From JAVBNT01 sp031551355 (GTDB lineage Bacteria; Vulcanimicrobiota; CADAWZ01), in assembly GCA_031551355.1 (NCBI GenBank), contig JAVBNT010000023.1:21248-85247 (forward strand): 64,000 nt of DNA, written 5' to 3'. Each line of letters opens with the position of its first letter. The first letter of the stretch is position 1. Positions 34,532-43,569 of the stretch are shown piece by piece. The position numbers were made by a program, and so were the translations under genes. The notes below the pieces were generated by a model. It was given only the letters and a program-made list of their open reading frames with translations. It searched no databases and was not told the DNA's origin.

Positions 34532-35838
34532 TGAAAAAAATTATCTTTATTCTATTTCTTTTAATCATTGCCGGGATTACCGCCGTCAATGCCGCGGAAA
34601 CTCAAAGAATTCTCAAAATTGAATCAAATATCACCGGGAAAGCAAACGTTTATATGAAGCCTTCCGGAAGCGAACAAAAATACACACTGGTGGCAAAATC
34701 GCTTCCATGTGAAATAACTCCTGCCGGAACAAGCAATCAGGATATAAAAATAGAAAAGACGGTTTACTTTTTTTTTGTTCTCAGGGGTGAGCGCAAAAGC
34801 GTAAATCTTCCGCGTATGTTTCCGTTAAAAATACCTGTATCCAAAGAGATGATGCCGGAAAGAATGGTAGCCGCATTCGCTCTGCCGATCGTAATTTTAC
34901 TCGAAATAATGCGCAGAAAAAAACAAAAAGAAAGCAGGGAACTGCAAAAGGAACTTTCAGCCGCAAATGAGGAGATTATCCAGGTAAAAGCGGAAAACTC
35001 GTCATTCAATATGAAAATCCTCAAAAAAATAGGAAAATATAAAATTGATAAAAAAATAGGCGACGGAGGGATGGCATCCGTATACAAAGCTTTTGATGAC
35101 GACAACAACTTTTATGCACTTAAAGTGCCGTATGAAAGATTTTTTGAACACCAGATATTCCTAAAGAGATTTGAACATGAAGCGATCATCGGCTCCAAGC
35201 TTATTCACAAATCAATTGTAAAAGTATTTGATTACAGCACATCCGTAAATCCCGGCCCTCCATTTATATGTATGGAATATATCGACGGAGATACGCTGAT
35301 GTCGGTTATGAAAAAGCGGCCGCTGCAAAAAACGGAAACGGCAGCAAAATATATAATTTCAATCCTTGAAGCATTATCTTATGCGCATGAAAAAAATATC
35401 GTCCACAGGGATATAAAGCCTGCCAATATAATGGTATGCAATAACGGCAATTTGAAGATAATGGATTTCGGAGTCGCAAAAATATCGGATCTCTCCGCCG
35501 TTACGGCTACCGACACAATGCTAGGAACCCCGCTGTATACCGCGCCCGAACAGATCGACAGTAAAACTGCAGATCCAAGATCGGATCTTTATTCGGTAGG
35601 CATCGTTTTTTATGAGATGCTGGCAGGAACCCCGCCGTTCAACGACAAGGATCCGATAAAAGTCATCATGCAAAAACATACCCATAAGCCTCCCAGGCCG
35701 TCGCAATACAACCCGGACATCCCAGGGGATTACGAACGCATAATAATGAAACTAATAAACAAGGAACCATCAATGCGCTACGGTTCCTGTATGGAAGTTC
35801 TTGAAGAACTGCAAAAAACCAACGGAGAAAAAGAGTGA
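34531..35838 (+). CDS. Membrane-anchored Ser/Thr protein kinase
   Basis: 435 residues from ATG 34531, overlapping the cyclase stop (TAATG). An N-terminal signal/anchor (MKKIIFILFLLIIAGITA) leads to a ~80-residue extracytoplasmic part, then a second hydrophobic segment at about 108-124 and a short coiled coil. The kinase domain occupies ~167-430, with GDGGMASVYKA, HRDIKPAN (His292-Asp294), DFG at 312-314 and GTPLYTAPEQ. The layout suits an envelope-sensing kinase. Its end overlaps the GspF-like gene start by four bases. Confidence 0.9.
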   Translation: MKKIIFILFLLIIAGITAVNAAETQRILKIESNITGKANVYMKPSGSEQKYTLVAKSLPCEITPAGTSNQDIKIEKTVYFFFVLRGERKSVNLPRMFPLKIPVSKEMMPERMVAAFALPIVILLEIMRRKKQKESRELQKELSAANEEIIQVKAENSSFNMKILKKIGKYKIDKKIGDGGMASVYKAFDDDNNFYALKVPYERFFEHQIFLKRFEHEAIIGSKLIHKSIVKVFDYSTSVNPGPPFICMEYIDGDTLMSVMKKRPLQKTETAAKYIISILEALSYAHEKNIVHRDIKPANIMVCNNGNLKIMDFGVAKISDLSAVTATDTMLGTPLYTAPEQIDSKTADPRSDLYSVGIVFYEMLAGTPPFNDKDPIKVIMQKHTHKPPRPSQYNPDIPGDYERIIMKLINKEPSMRYGSCMEVLEELQKTNGEKE

Positions 35839-36893
35839 GCAGCGTCCTAAGCGGAAATATTTCGCGCATACACCTTTCCGAATTCTATAATCACCTCGCC
35901 CTGATGCTCAAATCAGGAATTCCGATAACAAAGGCACTTGAATCCCTTTCCGCACAGGAGGAAAGGGGAGAATTCCGCGCTGTGATAACAGCCGTAAAAA
36001 TGGATATAACCGCCGGCAAGTCACTGTCACAGTCAATTACCCCATATAATCCCATATTCAGCGATACCGATATACAGGCGATAAAAATGGGGGAATCATC
36101 AGGTAAACTTGATGAAATACTGTTCAAGCTATCGGAAATCGGTACCAGACAATATCTGGAAAAACAAAAAATACGCAATATTATGACATACCCGCTGACG
36201 GTTTTTATACTGTCATCAATAATTCTTGCCGTAATTTCACAGACAATAGTAGCTTCAATCTATCCATTGCTTGCAGATAAAGGCATAGGCCTGGGGTTTG
36301 CCGCCAAAATAATAATAGGCCTATCCAAAACAATGCAAAATCCGGCGGGATTAGCCGCCGCTTTGCTGGTAACATCCATATGCATCGCAACAGCAAAAAA
36401 AATCATCAAAACAAATGATTACAGAAAAAAAATGCAAAAAATACTATGGAATATGCCGCTGGTAAATAAAACAATCAAAACTCAGGCCTTCTGTGATTTT
36501 TGCAGAAACTTTGCCTTCCTCTACGAGCATAATACGGAAATACGTCAATCACTTATACTGGCAGGACAGTCTACCGGAAATATAATGATCCAGGACACAT
36601 CAGTAAAATTGGTTGAAGATCTTATCAACGGACTCAGTCTTTCGGAAAGCTTTAAAAAGTACTTTCCCAAATCTGTAAATATATTCGTGGAAACAGGCGA
36701 AAAAAGCGGCAAGCTGGCCGAGTGTCTGAACCGTCTGTCGGCATTTTATCAGCAGGAGATCAATTATACGGCAGAATCTTTTGCCGCAATGCTGGAACCA
36801 TTCCTGATGCTTTTTATGGGGATTGTCGCCGGTGTTATTGCACTCTCTGTTCTCTCCCCCATTTACGGGGCTATAAACACACTGGGACTCTAG
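35835..36893 (+). CDS. GspF/PilC-like type II secretion platform protein
   Basis: 352 residues from GTG 35835. Two GspF domains are visible: FYNHLALMLKSGIPITKALESL with MGESSGKLDEIL, and later FCRNFAFLYEHNTEIRQSL with FVETGEKSGKLAECL. There are three membrane segments, the last AMLEPFLMLFMGIVAGVIAL. These proteins are the inner-membrane platform of type II secretion and type IV pilus machines. No ATPase, pseudopilin or secretin gene is in this window, so it is an orphan in a kinase/cyclase operon. Confidence 0.9.
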   Translation: MSSVLSGNISRIHLSEFYNHLALMLKSGIPITKALESLSAQEERGEFRAVITAVKMDITAGKSLSQSITPYNPIFSDTDIQAIKMGESSGKLDEILFKLSEIGTRQYLEKQKIRNIMTYPLTVFILSSIILAVISQTIVASIYPLLADKGIGLGFAAKIIIGLSKTMQNPAGLAAALLVTSICIATAKKIIKTNDYRKKMQKILWNMPLVNKTIKTQAFCDFCRNFAFLYEHNTEIRQSLILAGQSTGNIMIQDTSVKLVEDLINGLSLSESFKKYFPKSVNIFVETGEKSGKLAECLNRLSAFYQQEINYTAESFAAMLEPFLMLFMGIVAGVIALSVLSPIYGAINTLGL

Positions 36894-36928
36894 GTTCTGT
36901 TGATAAGGACCTGGAAGGGGGGTAAAAA

Positions 36929-37888
36929 ATGAACACAAAAAATATTAAAGAAATTTATTTTGCCGGAGGATGTTTCTGGGGAGTTGAAGCTTATATGTCA
37001 AAAATACCGGGAGTATATGAAACTTCCGTCGGCTATGCCAACGGAAACAGCGATAATCCGACATACGAAGATGTCTGTTATAAAAAAACAGGACACGCCG
37101 AAACCGTATATATTAAATATAACCCTGAAGAAATAACTCTGGAACGGCTGGTTTCACAATTTTTCAAAATAATCGACCCGACTATACTTGACAGGCAGGG
37201 ATATGATTGCGGAAAACAGTACAGAACAGGAATATACTTCACAAACGAAGCAGACGGTAAAATAATCAAGGAGACTGTAAACCTTGTTCAGAAAGAATAT
37301 CAGACTCCGATTGTCACCGAAGTGATGCCTTTAAAACAATTCTTCAAAGCCGAAGAATACCATCAAAAATACCTTGAAAAAAATCCGGGAGGTTATTGCC
37401 ATATAAAGTTTGATTCCCTCAAGGATTTTGCAAAAGAAAAAACATCATCTTATACAAAACCGGATGAAAATGAACTTAAAAATAAACTTACACCGCTGCA
37501 ATACGAAGTTACGCAAAGCGGCGGTACCGAAAGACCGTTTGCCAACGAATACTGGGACAATAAACGAAGCGGCATATATGTCGATATTACCACAGGAGAA
37601 CCGCTTTTTTCTTCAAAAGACAAATACGACTCACACAGCGGCTGGCCAAGCTTTACAAAACCATTAAAAAAATCCGTCATCAGGGAACATACGGACGATA
37701 GCCACGGCATGCTCAGAACCGAGGTAAAGAGTAATGCCGGAAACGCACATCTGGGCCATGTTTTCACGGACGGGCCACAGGAACATGGGGGTCTGCGTTA
37801 TTGCATAAACAGCGCCTCACTAAGATTTGTCCCTCTGGAAGCGATGGAAAAAGAAGGATACGGCGAGCTGCTCCACCTGCTTGAATAG
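36929..37888 (+). CDS. msrAB: Peptide methionine sulfoxide reductase MsrA-MsrB fusion
   Basis: 319 residues. The MsrA part (1-~165) has the active site GGCFWG (Cys15), VGYANG and EYHQKYL. The MsrB part (~175-319) has FSSKDKYDSHSGWPSF, RSNAGNAHLGHVF-type block (here EVKSNAGNAHLGHVF) and the catalytic Cys in RYCINSASLRF. No signal peptide, so cytoplasmic. The fusion repairs both S- and R-methionine sulfoxide. AAGGGGGG lies before the ATG, 35 bp after the GspF-like gene. Confidence 0.96.
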   Translation: MNTKNIKEIYFAGGCFWGVEAYMSKIPGVYETSVGYANGNSDNPTYEDVCYKKTGHAETVYIKYNPEEITLERLVSQFFKIIDPTILDRQGYDCGKQYRTGIYFTNEADGKIIKETVNLVQKEYQTPIVTEVMPLKQFFKAEEYHQKYLEKNPGGYCHIKFDSLKDFAKEKTSSYTKPDENELKNKLTPLQYEVTQSGGTERPFANEYWDNKRSGIYVDITTGEPLFSSKDKYDSHSGWPSFTKPLKKSVIREHTDDSHGMLRTEVKSNAGNAHLGHVFTDGPQEHGGLRYCINSASLRFVPLEAMEKEGYGELLHLLE

Positions 37889-37909
37889 GCCCGTATTTTA
37901 TTCAACCGG

Positions 37910-38671
37910 TCAGGCATTATACTCTTCCTGGATGCCGGCAGGATCTTCCGTATATTCCTCCATATATTCCCCGGATTCACCTTCATTACCGGTTAATATA
38001 AAACGCAGATTTTCAGCCGCACGCTCAATAAAAGGAAGGGCTTCGCTTAAAAATGCGATATCGTTTGAATTAATATAATGGCCCATATTTTCAACAGCCC
38101 CATTCAAATTGGACATAGTCAGGGAAATGTCAATTGACGGCCGTTGAGGCATGTTGGAAAGCATTAAAGAAGCCGAATAAGACTGCATAGATTCGCAAGC
38201 CTGCTGAATTTGCGAAACAGCCAAATCAAGCTGTCCTTTTCCGGTCTTCAAATTGTTAATGTCGCGCATATTTGAAAGAGCCTCATACGCCATCTTCAGT
38301 CCTTCGTCCATTTGATTCTGAAAAGAAGAAAAACCGGCTATATAATTTTTCCAGGCGTCTCCCTCGGGCAGCTCATCCAATGCTTCAGCGGACAAACCCG
38401 AAAATTTCTGAACGACTCCGCTGAATTCATCCCTGCTTAAGGAAATAGCGTCTCTGATTTGAGAGGAAATATGCTCCCAAATATCTTCAAGCTTTTCTTT
38501 TCCGATACTGCCTACGGAAGAGGATAGACTGTCTCCGGTATCCTTAAGCATTTTTAAAGCTCTGGCATAGCCGCCATCCGCATCAGCCATAAAATTAAAA
38601 CCGCATCTTTCACAAACAACAGTCTCCTCCGCGGGATTGTCAAATCTACAAACAGGACAAGTTAAAGCCAT
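37910..38671 (-). CDS. Zinc-ribbon protein of unknown function
   Basis: 253 residues. Two CxxC pairs at the N-terminus (LTCPVCRFDN and VVCERCGFNF) form a zinc ribbon. The rest is acidic and helical with many Ser/Gln-rich helices and no known motif, ending in a Glu/Tyr-rich tail. It is transcribed leftward immediately after the 711-residue Met/Gln-rich gene, so the two may work together. Confidence 0.75.
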   Translation of the reverse strand: MALTCPVCRFDNPAEETVVCERCGFNFMADADGGYARALKMLKDTGDSLSSSVGSIGKEKLEDIWEHISSQIRDAISLSRDEFSGVVQKFSGLSAEALDELPEGDAWKNYIAGFSSFQNQMDEGLKMAYEALSNMRDINNLKTGKGQLDLAVSQIQQACESMQSYSASLMLSNMPQRPSIDISLTMSNLNGAVENMGHYINSNDIAFLSEALPFIERAAENLRFILTGNEGESGEYMEEYTEDPAGIQEEYNA

Positions 38672-38703
38672 TACATTCTCTCCTTAATATTATAAATAAC
38701 TAA

Positions 38704-38737
38704 ATAATGCGGAATGCCTGATCGCAAACCGCATTAT
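38704..38737 (-). terminator. Hairpin between the Met/Gln-rich gene and the zinc-ribbon gene
   Basis: ATAATGCGG (38704-38712) pairs perfectly with CCGCATTAT (38729-38737), followed by T-rich sequence on the minus strand. It may reduce read-through between the two genes. Confidence 0.6.
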
Positions 38738-38760
38738 ATAAAATATTATGAAATTTTATC

Positions 38761-40896
38761 TCATCCTCTCGAAGAAACAGAGGGAGTATTCATTGCTGCT
38801 GCCGGTGCAGCGGGAGCATTAAAAGCCTGAGGGATCTGAGGCTGCGGTTGCGGTTGCGGTGCTTGAGGTACACCCGCCTGCTGCTGAATTTGCTGAGGTT
38901 GAATCTGAGAGGAAACCTGCTGCTGAGCCTGTAAGGGATTTTGCTCCATAAACCGGTTAGCCGCAGATGCTCCAAACTGATTGCCCCGCATGTGAGTTTG
39001 ATTTAACGGCTGCCGCCCATTGGCAAAAGAAGCCTTTTTATCCAAACCACCGGCATTTTTATCGCTTTTATTCTCTCCCAAAGCTCTGTTTACAAGTTCT
39101 GCAACTTCTTTATCAATAACAACTTTTTCCTTGTTTGCCTGCATCCAAAGCTGATTAAGCTGAGACTTTGCGGGATCTCCGTTTTCGCCCGTCCGTCTTG
39201 TTCCCGAGGCGCTGTTTTTAGAAAGAATATTATTGGCAATCTGAGTAAGCTGCTTTTCATATTGAGCTTTCTTCCCGCTTGAACCGGAAGCTGCTCCAGC
39301 TCTGCCGGCATTGGCTCCGGCCGCCATCGAATTCATACCATTACGGTTTGCTCCCATTTGATTTTGCGCTCCGAAAGGCATTCTCTGAGCATTGGCAAAT
39401 TGGTTGGGCATCATCTGCTGCGGCATTTGTCTCGGATCCATATGTCCGTTAGGCTGAGCCTGACGAATCTGCTGTGCCTGAGGCTGCAGCTGGGTCTGAA
39501 CAGCCGGCCTGGATGTCGGCGAAATATCGGCTGCGGGCATAGCCCGAACGGCCTGAGGCCGGGCAAAATTCTGACCACCCTGAAAACCGCCGCTAAACCC
39601 GGAACCAAATCCGCCCATGGAGGCTACAGCCGGTCCGGGAGACAAAGAAGCCGAAACAGAAACCCCAAATCCGACTCCGCCACCCTGAGCACTCTGCCCC
39701 CTCATTGCGGACATTCCCATTCCAGCGGATTGCGCCATCATACCGCCCATCATATTCATCAAAGGCGACATCATACCCATCATGCCCATCATACCCATGA
39801 GATTATTGGCACCGAACATGCCTCCCTGAGCAAACATACCCGCATTAGGAATATTCTGTCCCTGCATATAACCGTATCCCTGCAGCATTTGCATCAATTG
39901 GTTCTGCTGGTTCATATTCTGACCAAGCATATTTACCACATTATTTCTCGCATTTCCTATCTGCTGCAAAGTCTGCATACCCTGCTGCAGCTGCATCTGC
40001 AGCATCTGTTTTTGCATTCCAGCCATTTGCGACTGCATTTGTGACTGCATGCCTTTCTGCATATGCTCCATACCTTTTTGAGCCATTTGCTGAGCGACCA
40101 TAGCAATACCCTGAGCAACCATACTAAGGCCCTGAGCAATCACTTTGATAACCTGAGCGGCAGTTTTAAGAGCGGCGCCAATCGCCGGACCGACAAAAGG
40201 AATAGCGCTCAGAGCCGAGCCAAGGGCCTGCAGCATTTGAGCAATCTGCTCCATTGTCTGGGCTGCTCTGCCGATAGTTTGAGCGACATTGCCCATATTT
40301 TGGGCGATACCCATATATTTTTCCGTTTTTTGGAAATGTCCCTGAGCTTCCCTCCCATGCTTAGCTTCAAGATTGCCGTAGAAATTAACACCCTGCATCA
40401 GATTACTGTTCGTTTGCTGCTGCTTCATAGCGTCATTGTTTATTAAATTCATTGCATTAAACAAACCGCTCTGACCCGTTTGGGTTTGAGAAAAAGCCCC
40501 GAACATAGCTTCAACGCCCATACCTGAGCTTACATTTATGGAAGCGTTCATTCCTATGGAGGGCATTGTATAGCTGCCGTTAGTTCCCTGAGCGGAAAAA
40601 CTTCCTCCGTTAACGGCATTCAGGGAGCGGCTCATTTCCTGCTGTCCGGCTTGAGCCATAGGCTTGGCCCTCTCAAAAGAATCCCTGCCCTGATCCGTTG
40701 TTTGACGGCCTTCCCTCAATTGAGGCATTGTTTCTTTATGACCGTCTTTTATTTTTTGCCTGTTCTTGCTCGAAACAACACGCTTGCCAAGAATTTTTTT
40801 ATTGGATTTTTTCTCGGCATTCTTAAATTCTTTATCGGTCTTATCTTCTACATTTTTATCAAATTGAGGAAAACTGACAGATGAAAGACTATCCAT
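38761..40896 (-). CDS. Met/Gln/Ala-rich low-complexity protein with central hydrophobic segment
   Basis: 711 residues. The N-terminal ~100 are charged. At about residues 210-265 there is a hydrophobic, Ala/Gly-rich stretch (ALGSALSAIPFVGPAIGAALK) followed by VIKVIAQGLSMVAQGIAMV. Met/Gln repeats (QMQSQMAGMQKQM) and a Gly/Met block (MMGMMGMMSPLMNMMGG) come next. The C-terminal third is Pro/Gln/Asn-rich with a small charged helical region. The hydrophobic pair recalls membrane-inserting translocator proteins, but no secretion genes are adjacent. I recognise no family. Its composition suggests an assembly-forming or phase-separating protein. Confidence 0.75.
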   Translation of the reverse strand: MDSLSSVSFPQFDKNVEDKTDKEFKNAEKKSNKKILGKRVVSSKNRQKIKDGHKETMPQLREGRQTTDQGRDSFERAKPMAQAGQQEMSRSLNAVNGGSFSAQGTNGSYTMPSIGMNASINVSSGMGVEAMFGAFSQTQTGQSGLFNAMNLINNDAMKQQQTNSNLMQGVNFYGNLEAKHGREAQGHFQKTEKYMGIAQNMGNVAQTIGRAAQTMEQIAQMLQALGSALSAIPFVGPAIGAALKTAAQVIKVIAQGLSMVAQGIAMVAQQMAQKGMEHMQKGMQSQMQSQMAGMQKQMLQMQLQQGMQTLQQIGNARNNVVNMLGQNMNQQNQLMQMLQGYGYMQGQNIPNAGMFAQGGMFGANNLMGMMGMMGMMSPLMNMMGGMMAQSAGMGMSAMRGQSAQGGGVGFGVSVSASLSPGPAVASMGGFGSGFSGGFQGGQNFARPQAVRAMPAADISPTSRPAVQTQLQPQAQQIRQAQPNGHMDPRQMPQQMMPNQFANAQRMPFGAQNQMGANRNGMNSMAAGANAGRAGAASGSSGKKAQYEKQLTQIANNILSKNSASGTRRTGENGDPAKSQLNQLWMQANKEKVVIDKEVAELVNRALGENKSDKNAGGLDKKASFANGRQPLNQTHMRGNQFGASAANRFMEQNPLQAQQQVSSQIQPQQIQQQAGVPQAPQPQPQPQIPQAFNAPAAPAAAMNTPSVSSRG

Positions 40897-41051
40897 AAAT
40901 TCGCACTCCTTAATTATTTAAAAAAATATCTTAATTAATATATCACGACATAAATCATAAATGACAAGTCGCCTTTACAATCTATTCGCAAAGACTAATA
41001 CTACTTTAAAATGCTTTCCGGCTATAACATAATAATATAAATCTCCGGGCT

Positions 41052-41471
41052 TCAGAGTTTTTTAATAAAGAAAAGTTCTGCCGGCTGAGCAAGCGGAGGA
41101 ATATCCAGCAGAAGGCAACCTGTGTCTTTGTAACCAAGTTTGCGATAGAAAAACTGAGCACTTTCATCAGCCTGGGTTGAAATCAAAGCACAGGGAAATC
41201 CTAATGAGCGCATCTCGGACTCCCAATAGTTAACAGCATTTTTTCCATATCCCTTGCCTCTGGCAGATTCGTCTAAATAAATCAGGGTAAGAAAGGGTAT
41301 GGTATCCCAGAAAAGGTTGTAGCGCATGACTCCAATGGGATTTCCATCCGTTTTCAGCATATAGCACCGCTTATTGGCAATTTTAAGGAGCAATTCTCTT
41401 TCGGAGATACGCCAGTCAAACTTACTCCAAACAGATATGTCCGAGTTTGTCGCATATTCAATTTCAAACAT
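41052..41471 (-). CDS. GNAT-family acetyltransferase
   Basis: 139 residues. The acetyl-CoA-binding motif A is LIYLDESARGKGYGKNAVNYWE (R/Q-x-x-G-x-G/A), followed by FYRKLGYKDTG of motif B. The substrate cannot be predicted. It has a clean AGGAGG before the ATG and is monocistronic. Confidence 0.9.
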   Translation of the reverse strand: MFEIEYATNSDISVWSKFDWRISERELLLKIANKRCYMLKTDGNPIGVMRYNLFWDTIPFLTLIYLDESARGKGYGKNAVNYWESEMRSLGFPCALISTQADESAQFFYRKLGYKDTGCLLLDIPPLAQPAELFFIKKL

Positions 41472-41838
41472 TTAACAAACCTCCTAAATAAATATTTTCA
41501 TCATGCATCCGAAAAAATATCGGGAAAATAATGAAATATAAAAAATAAAAATTTCGATTGTGCCTACAGAATAAGGCAAGCCGTATTTTTACGAGCGATG
41601 CTTAGCGGGACTCTCAAGCCATTAAGTTAAGAGAGGAGGAGAACACAGAGAATTTTACCTGTTAATTATTCTCCGTGGTCTCTGTGCCCTCTGTGAGGGA
41701 CATATAGGAACTACTGGTGAATATTCAAAAGATGTCAAAATCGGCGATCAAAAGGCTAACTTAATGACATTGAGCGGGACTCTACGTTGAGCGGGCAAAT
41801 TATCGGCCTGGCAACGCGGATACAATTCAGTGCCTCTT
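41472..41838. repeat. Intergenic repeat cluster with CTCTGTG-type repeat and inverted arms
   Basis: No gene. CATTAAGTTA (41620-41629) is inverted at 41757-41766. AGCGGGACTCT occurs directly at 41604-41614 and 41773-41783. Between them are AGAGGAGGAGAACACAGAG and CTCCGTGGTCTCTGTGCCC, a partly self-complementary CTCTGTG motif of a kind seen between genes in many environmental bacteria. Confidence 0.6.
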
Positions 41839-42435
41839 TTAGCTTATGGCCCAGAGATATAGTGAGGCGACACTCCCATACGGAGAGTAAAGCCGCCGGT
41901 AAGTTTCAAATCCGGCCTTACTTATTTCGTTTAATCCCTGAAGATTCATAAGTCCCCTCTTCACCGCCAAATCCCCATAACTGAAAATATCTTTCCTGTT
42001 AAGTGAAAAAATCAGCAGCATCTCGGCTGTCCATTGCCCCACGCCCTTAAGCGATGAAAGGATACGTATTATTTCATCATCGCTTTTTTCCGGCAGGGAA
42101 GAAAAGTCAACCGTTCCGTCAACCGCAGCGACGGCAATTCCTTTAATATAGGAAGCCTTACGAAAAGACATGCCGCACTTCTGGATGTCATCAAGCTCTG
42201 AGTTATGGAGTGCTGCGGGCGTAATACCATTCAAAAAAGCAGCCAGACGCGAACAAACGGTTATGGCAGCTTTACCGGAAATCTGCTGGCTGACAATACT
42301 TTCAACAAGAGCTGCAAAAATATCCGGATTTATTTCCCGCTCAATTTTACCGACTTTTTCTATAACCCCGCCAAGTCTGGCATCTCTTTGGGACAGGTAG
42401 TCCATTTCCGCGCAGCCGTATTCAAAATACATCAT
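41839..42435 (-). CDS. HhH-GPD DNA glycosylase, AlkA-like 3-methyladenine DNA glycosylase
   Basis: 198 residues from ATG 42435, chosen because AGGTG sits seven bases upstream (ATG 42453 lacks a site). The helix-hairpin-helix LKGVGQWTAEMLLIFSL and the catalytic Asp in FSYGDLAVKRG are present, as is the family block VESIVSQQISGKAA. It removes alkylated bases. It is near the short form of AlkA/MAG enzymes, without the N-terminal AlkA domain and without the Fe-S cysteines of EndoIII/MutY. Confidence 0.92.
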   Translation of the reverse strand: MMYFEYGCAEMDYLSQRDARLGGVIEKVGKIEREINPDIFAALVESIVSQQISGKAAITVCSRLAAFLNGITPAALHNSELDDIQKCGMSFRKASYIKGIAVAAVDGTVDFSSLPEKSDDEIIRILSSLKGVGQWTAEMLLIFSLNRKDIFSYGDLAVKRGLMNLQGLNEISKAGFETYRRLYSPYGSVASLYLWAIS

Positions 42436-42456
42436 AAAATTACACCTGAACATAAT

Positions 42457-42909
42457 TTATCTGGAAAACAGCTCACAGGCAAAGGTATCGTTCCAGATAT
42501 CGATAAAACGCTCATAATGCTTCCGTTCCAAAAAGAACGGCAGAAGTTCATGGCCAAAAATTTTATATGATTCTATAGAATCAATTCCCTGGCGGCGGGC
42601 TTTTGCCATACGGTGATTGCCGTCGATGATTTCAAAAACGCCGGGGCGTATCTCAGCCTGAATCACAGGTTTTGTTATATCGACATTAAGCATATGGGAT
42701 TCATGAAGCGTGCCGCGACGGAAATGAGTGGAAAACCATTCGGAAAGATTTATTGTCTCCATGACAGGCATGAGCTTGCCGTCCTCTATATACTCAAGAA
42801 CTCTTGAGATATTAAACGAAATTTTGCCCGCCGGATAAATCTCATCTCCCTTTTTTGCAGGAACAGGGTTATAGTGAGGATCAAAAGATAAAGTTCTATC
42901 GGAATGCAT
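42457..42909 (-). CDS. ParB/Srx-fold domain protein of unknown function
   Basis: 150 residues from ATG 42909, selected for the AAAGGGA site upstream; the open frame extends further but without a start signal. The block EIIDGNHRMAKARRQGIDSIESY resembles the ParB/sulfiredoxin 'DGnHRl.Aa...G' motif. The rest is unrecognised. It is too short and isolated to be a chromosome-partition ParB. It sits between the VOC protein and the DNA glycosylase on the same strand. Confidence 0.65.
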   Translation of the reverse strand: MHSDRTLSFDPHYNPVPAKKGDEIYPAGKISFNISRVLEYIEDGKLMPVMETINLSEWFSTHFRRGTLHESHMLNVDITKPVIQAEIRPGVFEIIDGNHRMAKARRQGIDSIESYKIFGHELLPFFLERKHYERFIDIWNDTFACELFSR

Positions 42910-42980
42910 GCAATAAAATCCCTTTCCCAAAATAATAAACCGGAATAACCGGCAAAGACGTTTAAAAGCTGCGGTCAAAA

Positions 42981-43355
42981 CTACCCGTGTGAGGCAGGCA
43001 AAATCTCAAGCCAGTAACCGTCCGGATCTTCAATAAAGTAAATACCCATATCCTTATTTTCAAAACAGACACACCCCATATCTTTATGAAGTTTAAGGGC
43101 TTTATCAAAATCATCAGCGGTAAAAGCCAGATGAAACTCATTATCTCCAAGGTCATACGGCTTTTCACGGTCTCTGAGCCATGTAAGCTCCAACTGGTGC
43201 GTCGAACAGTCATTCGAAAGGTATACTATTACAAAACTGCCGTCTGCGGCAGTAATACGCCTGACTTCATCCAAAGACAGGGCCTTTTGATAAAATTCAA
43301 GGCTTCTTTCAAGTTCAAAAACATTCAGGTTATTATGGACCATCTTAAAATTCAT
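42981..43355 (-). CDS. Glyoxalase I / VOC-family protein
   Basis: 124 residues, one VOC domain pair. Metal ligands in glyoxalase I pattern: His7 (MVHNNLNV), Glu in LELTW, His in FHLAF, and Glu in YWLEILP. N-terminal ERSLEFYQKALSL and DPDGYWLEIL are typical of lactoylglutathione lyases. It probably detoxifies methylglyoxal adducts, though the thiol cofactor in this organism is unknown. Confidence 0.88.
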   Translation of the reverse strand: MNFKMVHNNLNVFELERSLEFYQKALSLDEVRRITAADGSFVIVYLSNDCSTHQLELTWLRDREKPYDLGDNEFHLAFTADDFDKALKLHKDMGCVCFENKDMGIYFIEDPDGYWLEILPASHG

Positions 43356-43569
43356 AACTGACGCTCCTTCTGATATTTTTTTTCAAAATTGCAACAATAT
43401 AATTTACATCCAAAATATTCAAATAAACACTCAGCAAAACACTGACATTAAAAGCTTTTAATAACTCTTCTATTCGCTGTCCGGTCTGTCCTGCACAAAG
43501 GAAAAACGTTCCGTTACATAGAATATTAAAATAGAAATAAAATAATGCGTGAAGAGGGAAAAATCTCAA

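Noticed and set aside
35835..36893. A complete type II secretion or type IV pilus operon
   Set aside because: Only a single GspF-like gene is present; no ATPase, pseudopilin, prepilin peptidase or secretin.
39358..40044. Rightward 228-codon frame opposite the Met/Gln-rich gene
   Set aside because: His/Leu-rich translation of the complement of CAG/ATG-rich codons; a composition shadow.
42457..42909. Chromosome-partition ParB
   Set aside because: Far too short, no ParA or parS site, and only one weak motif.
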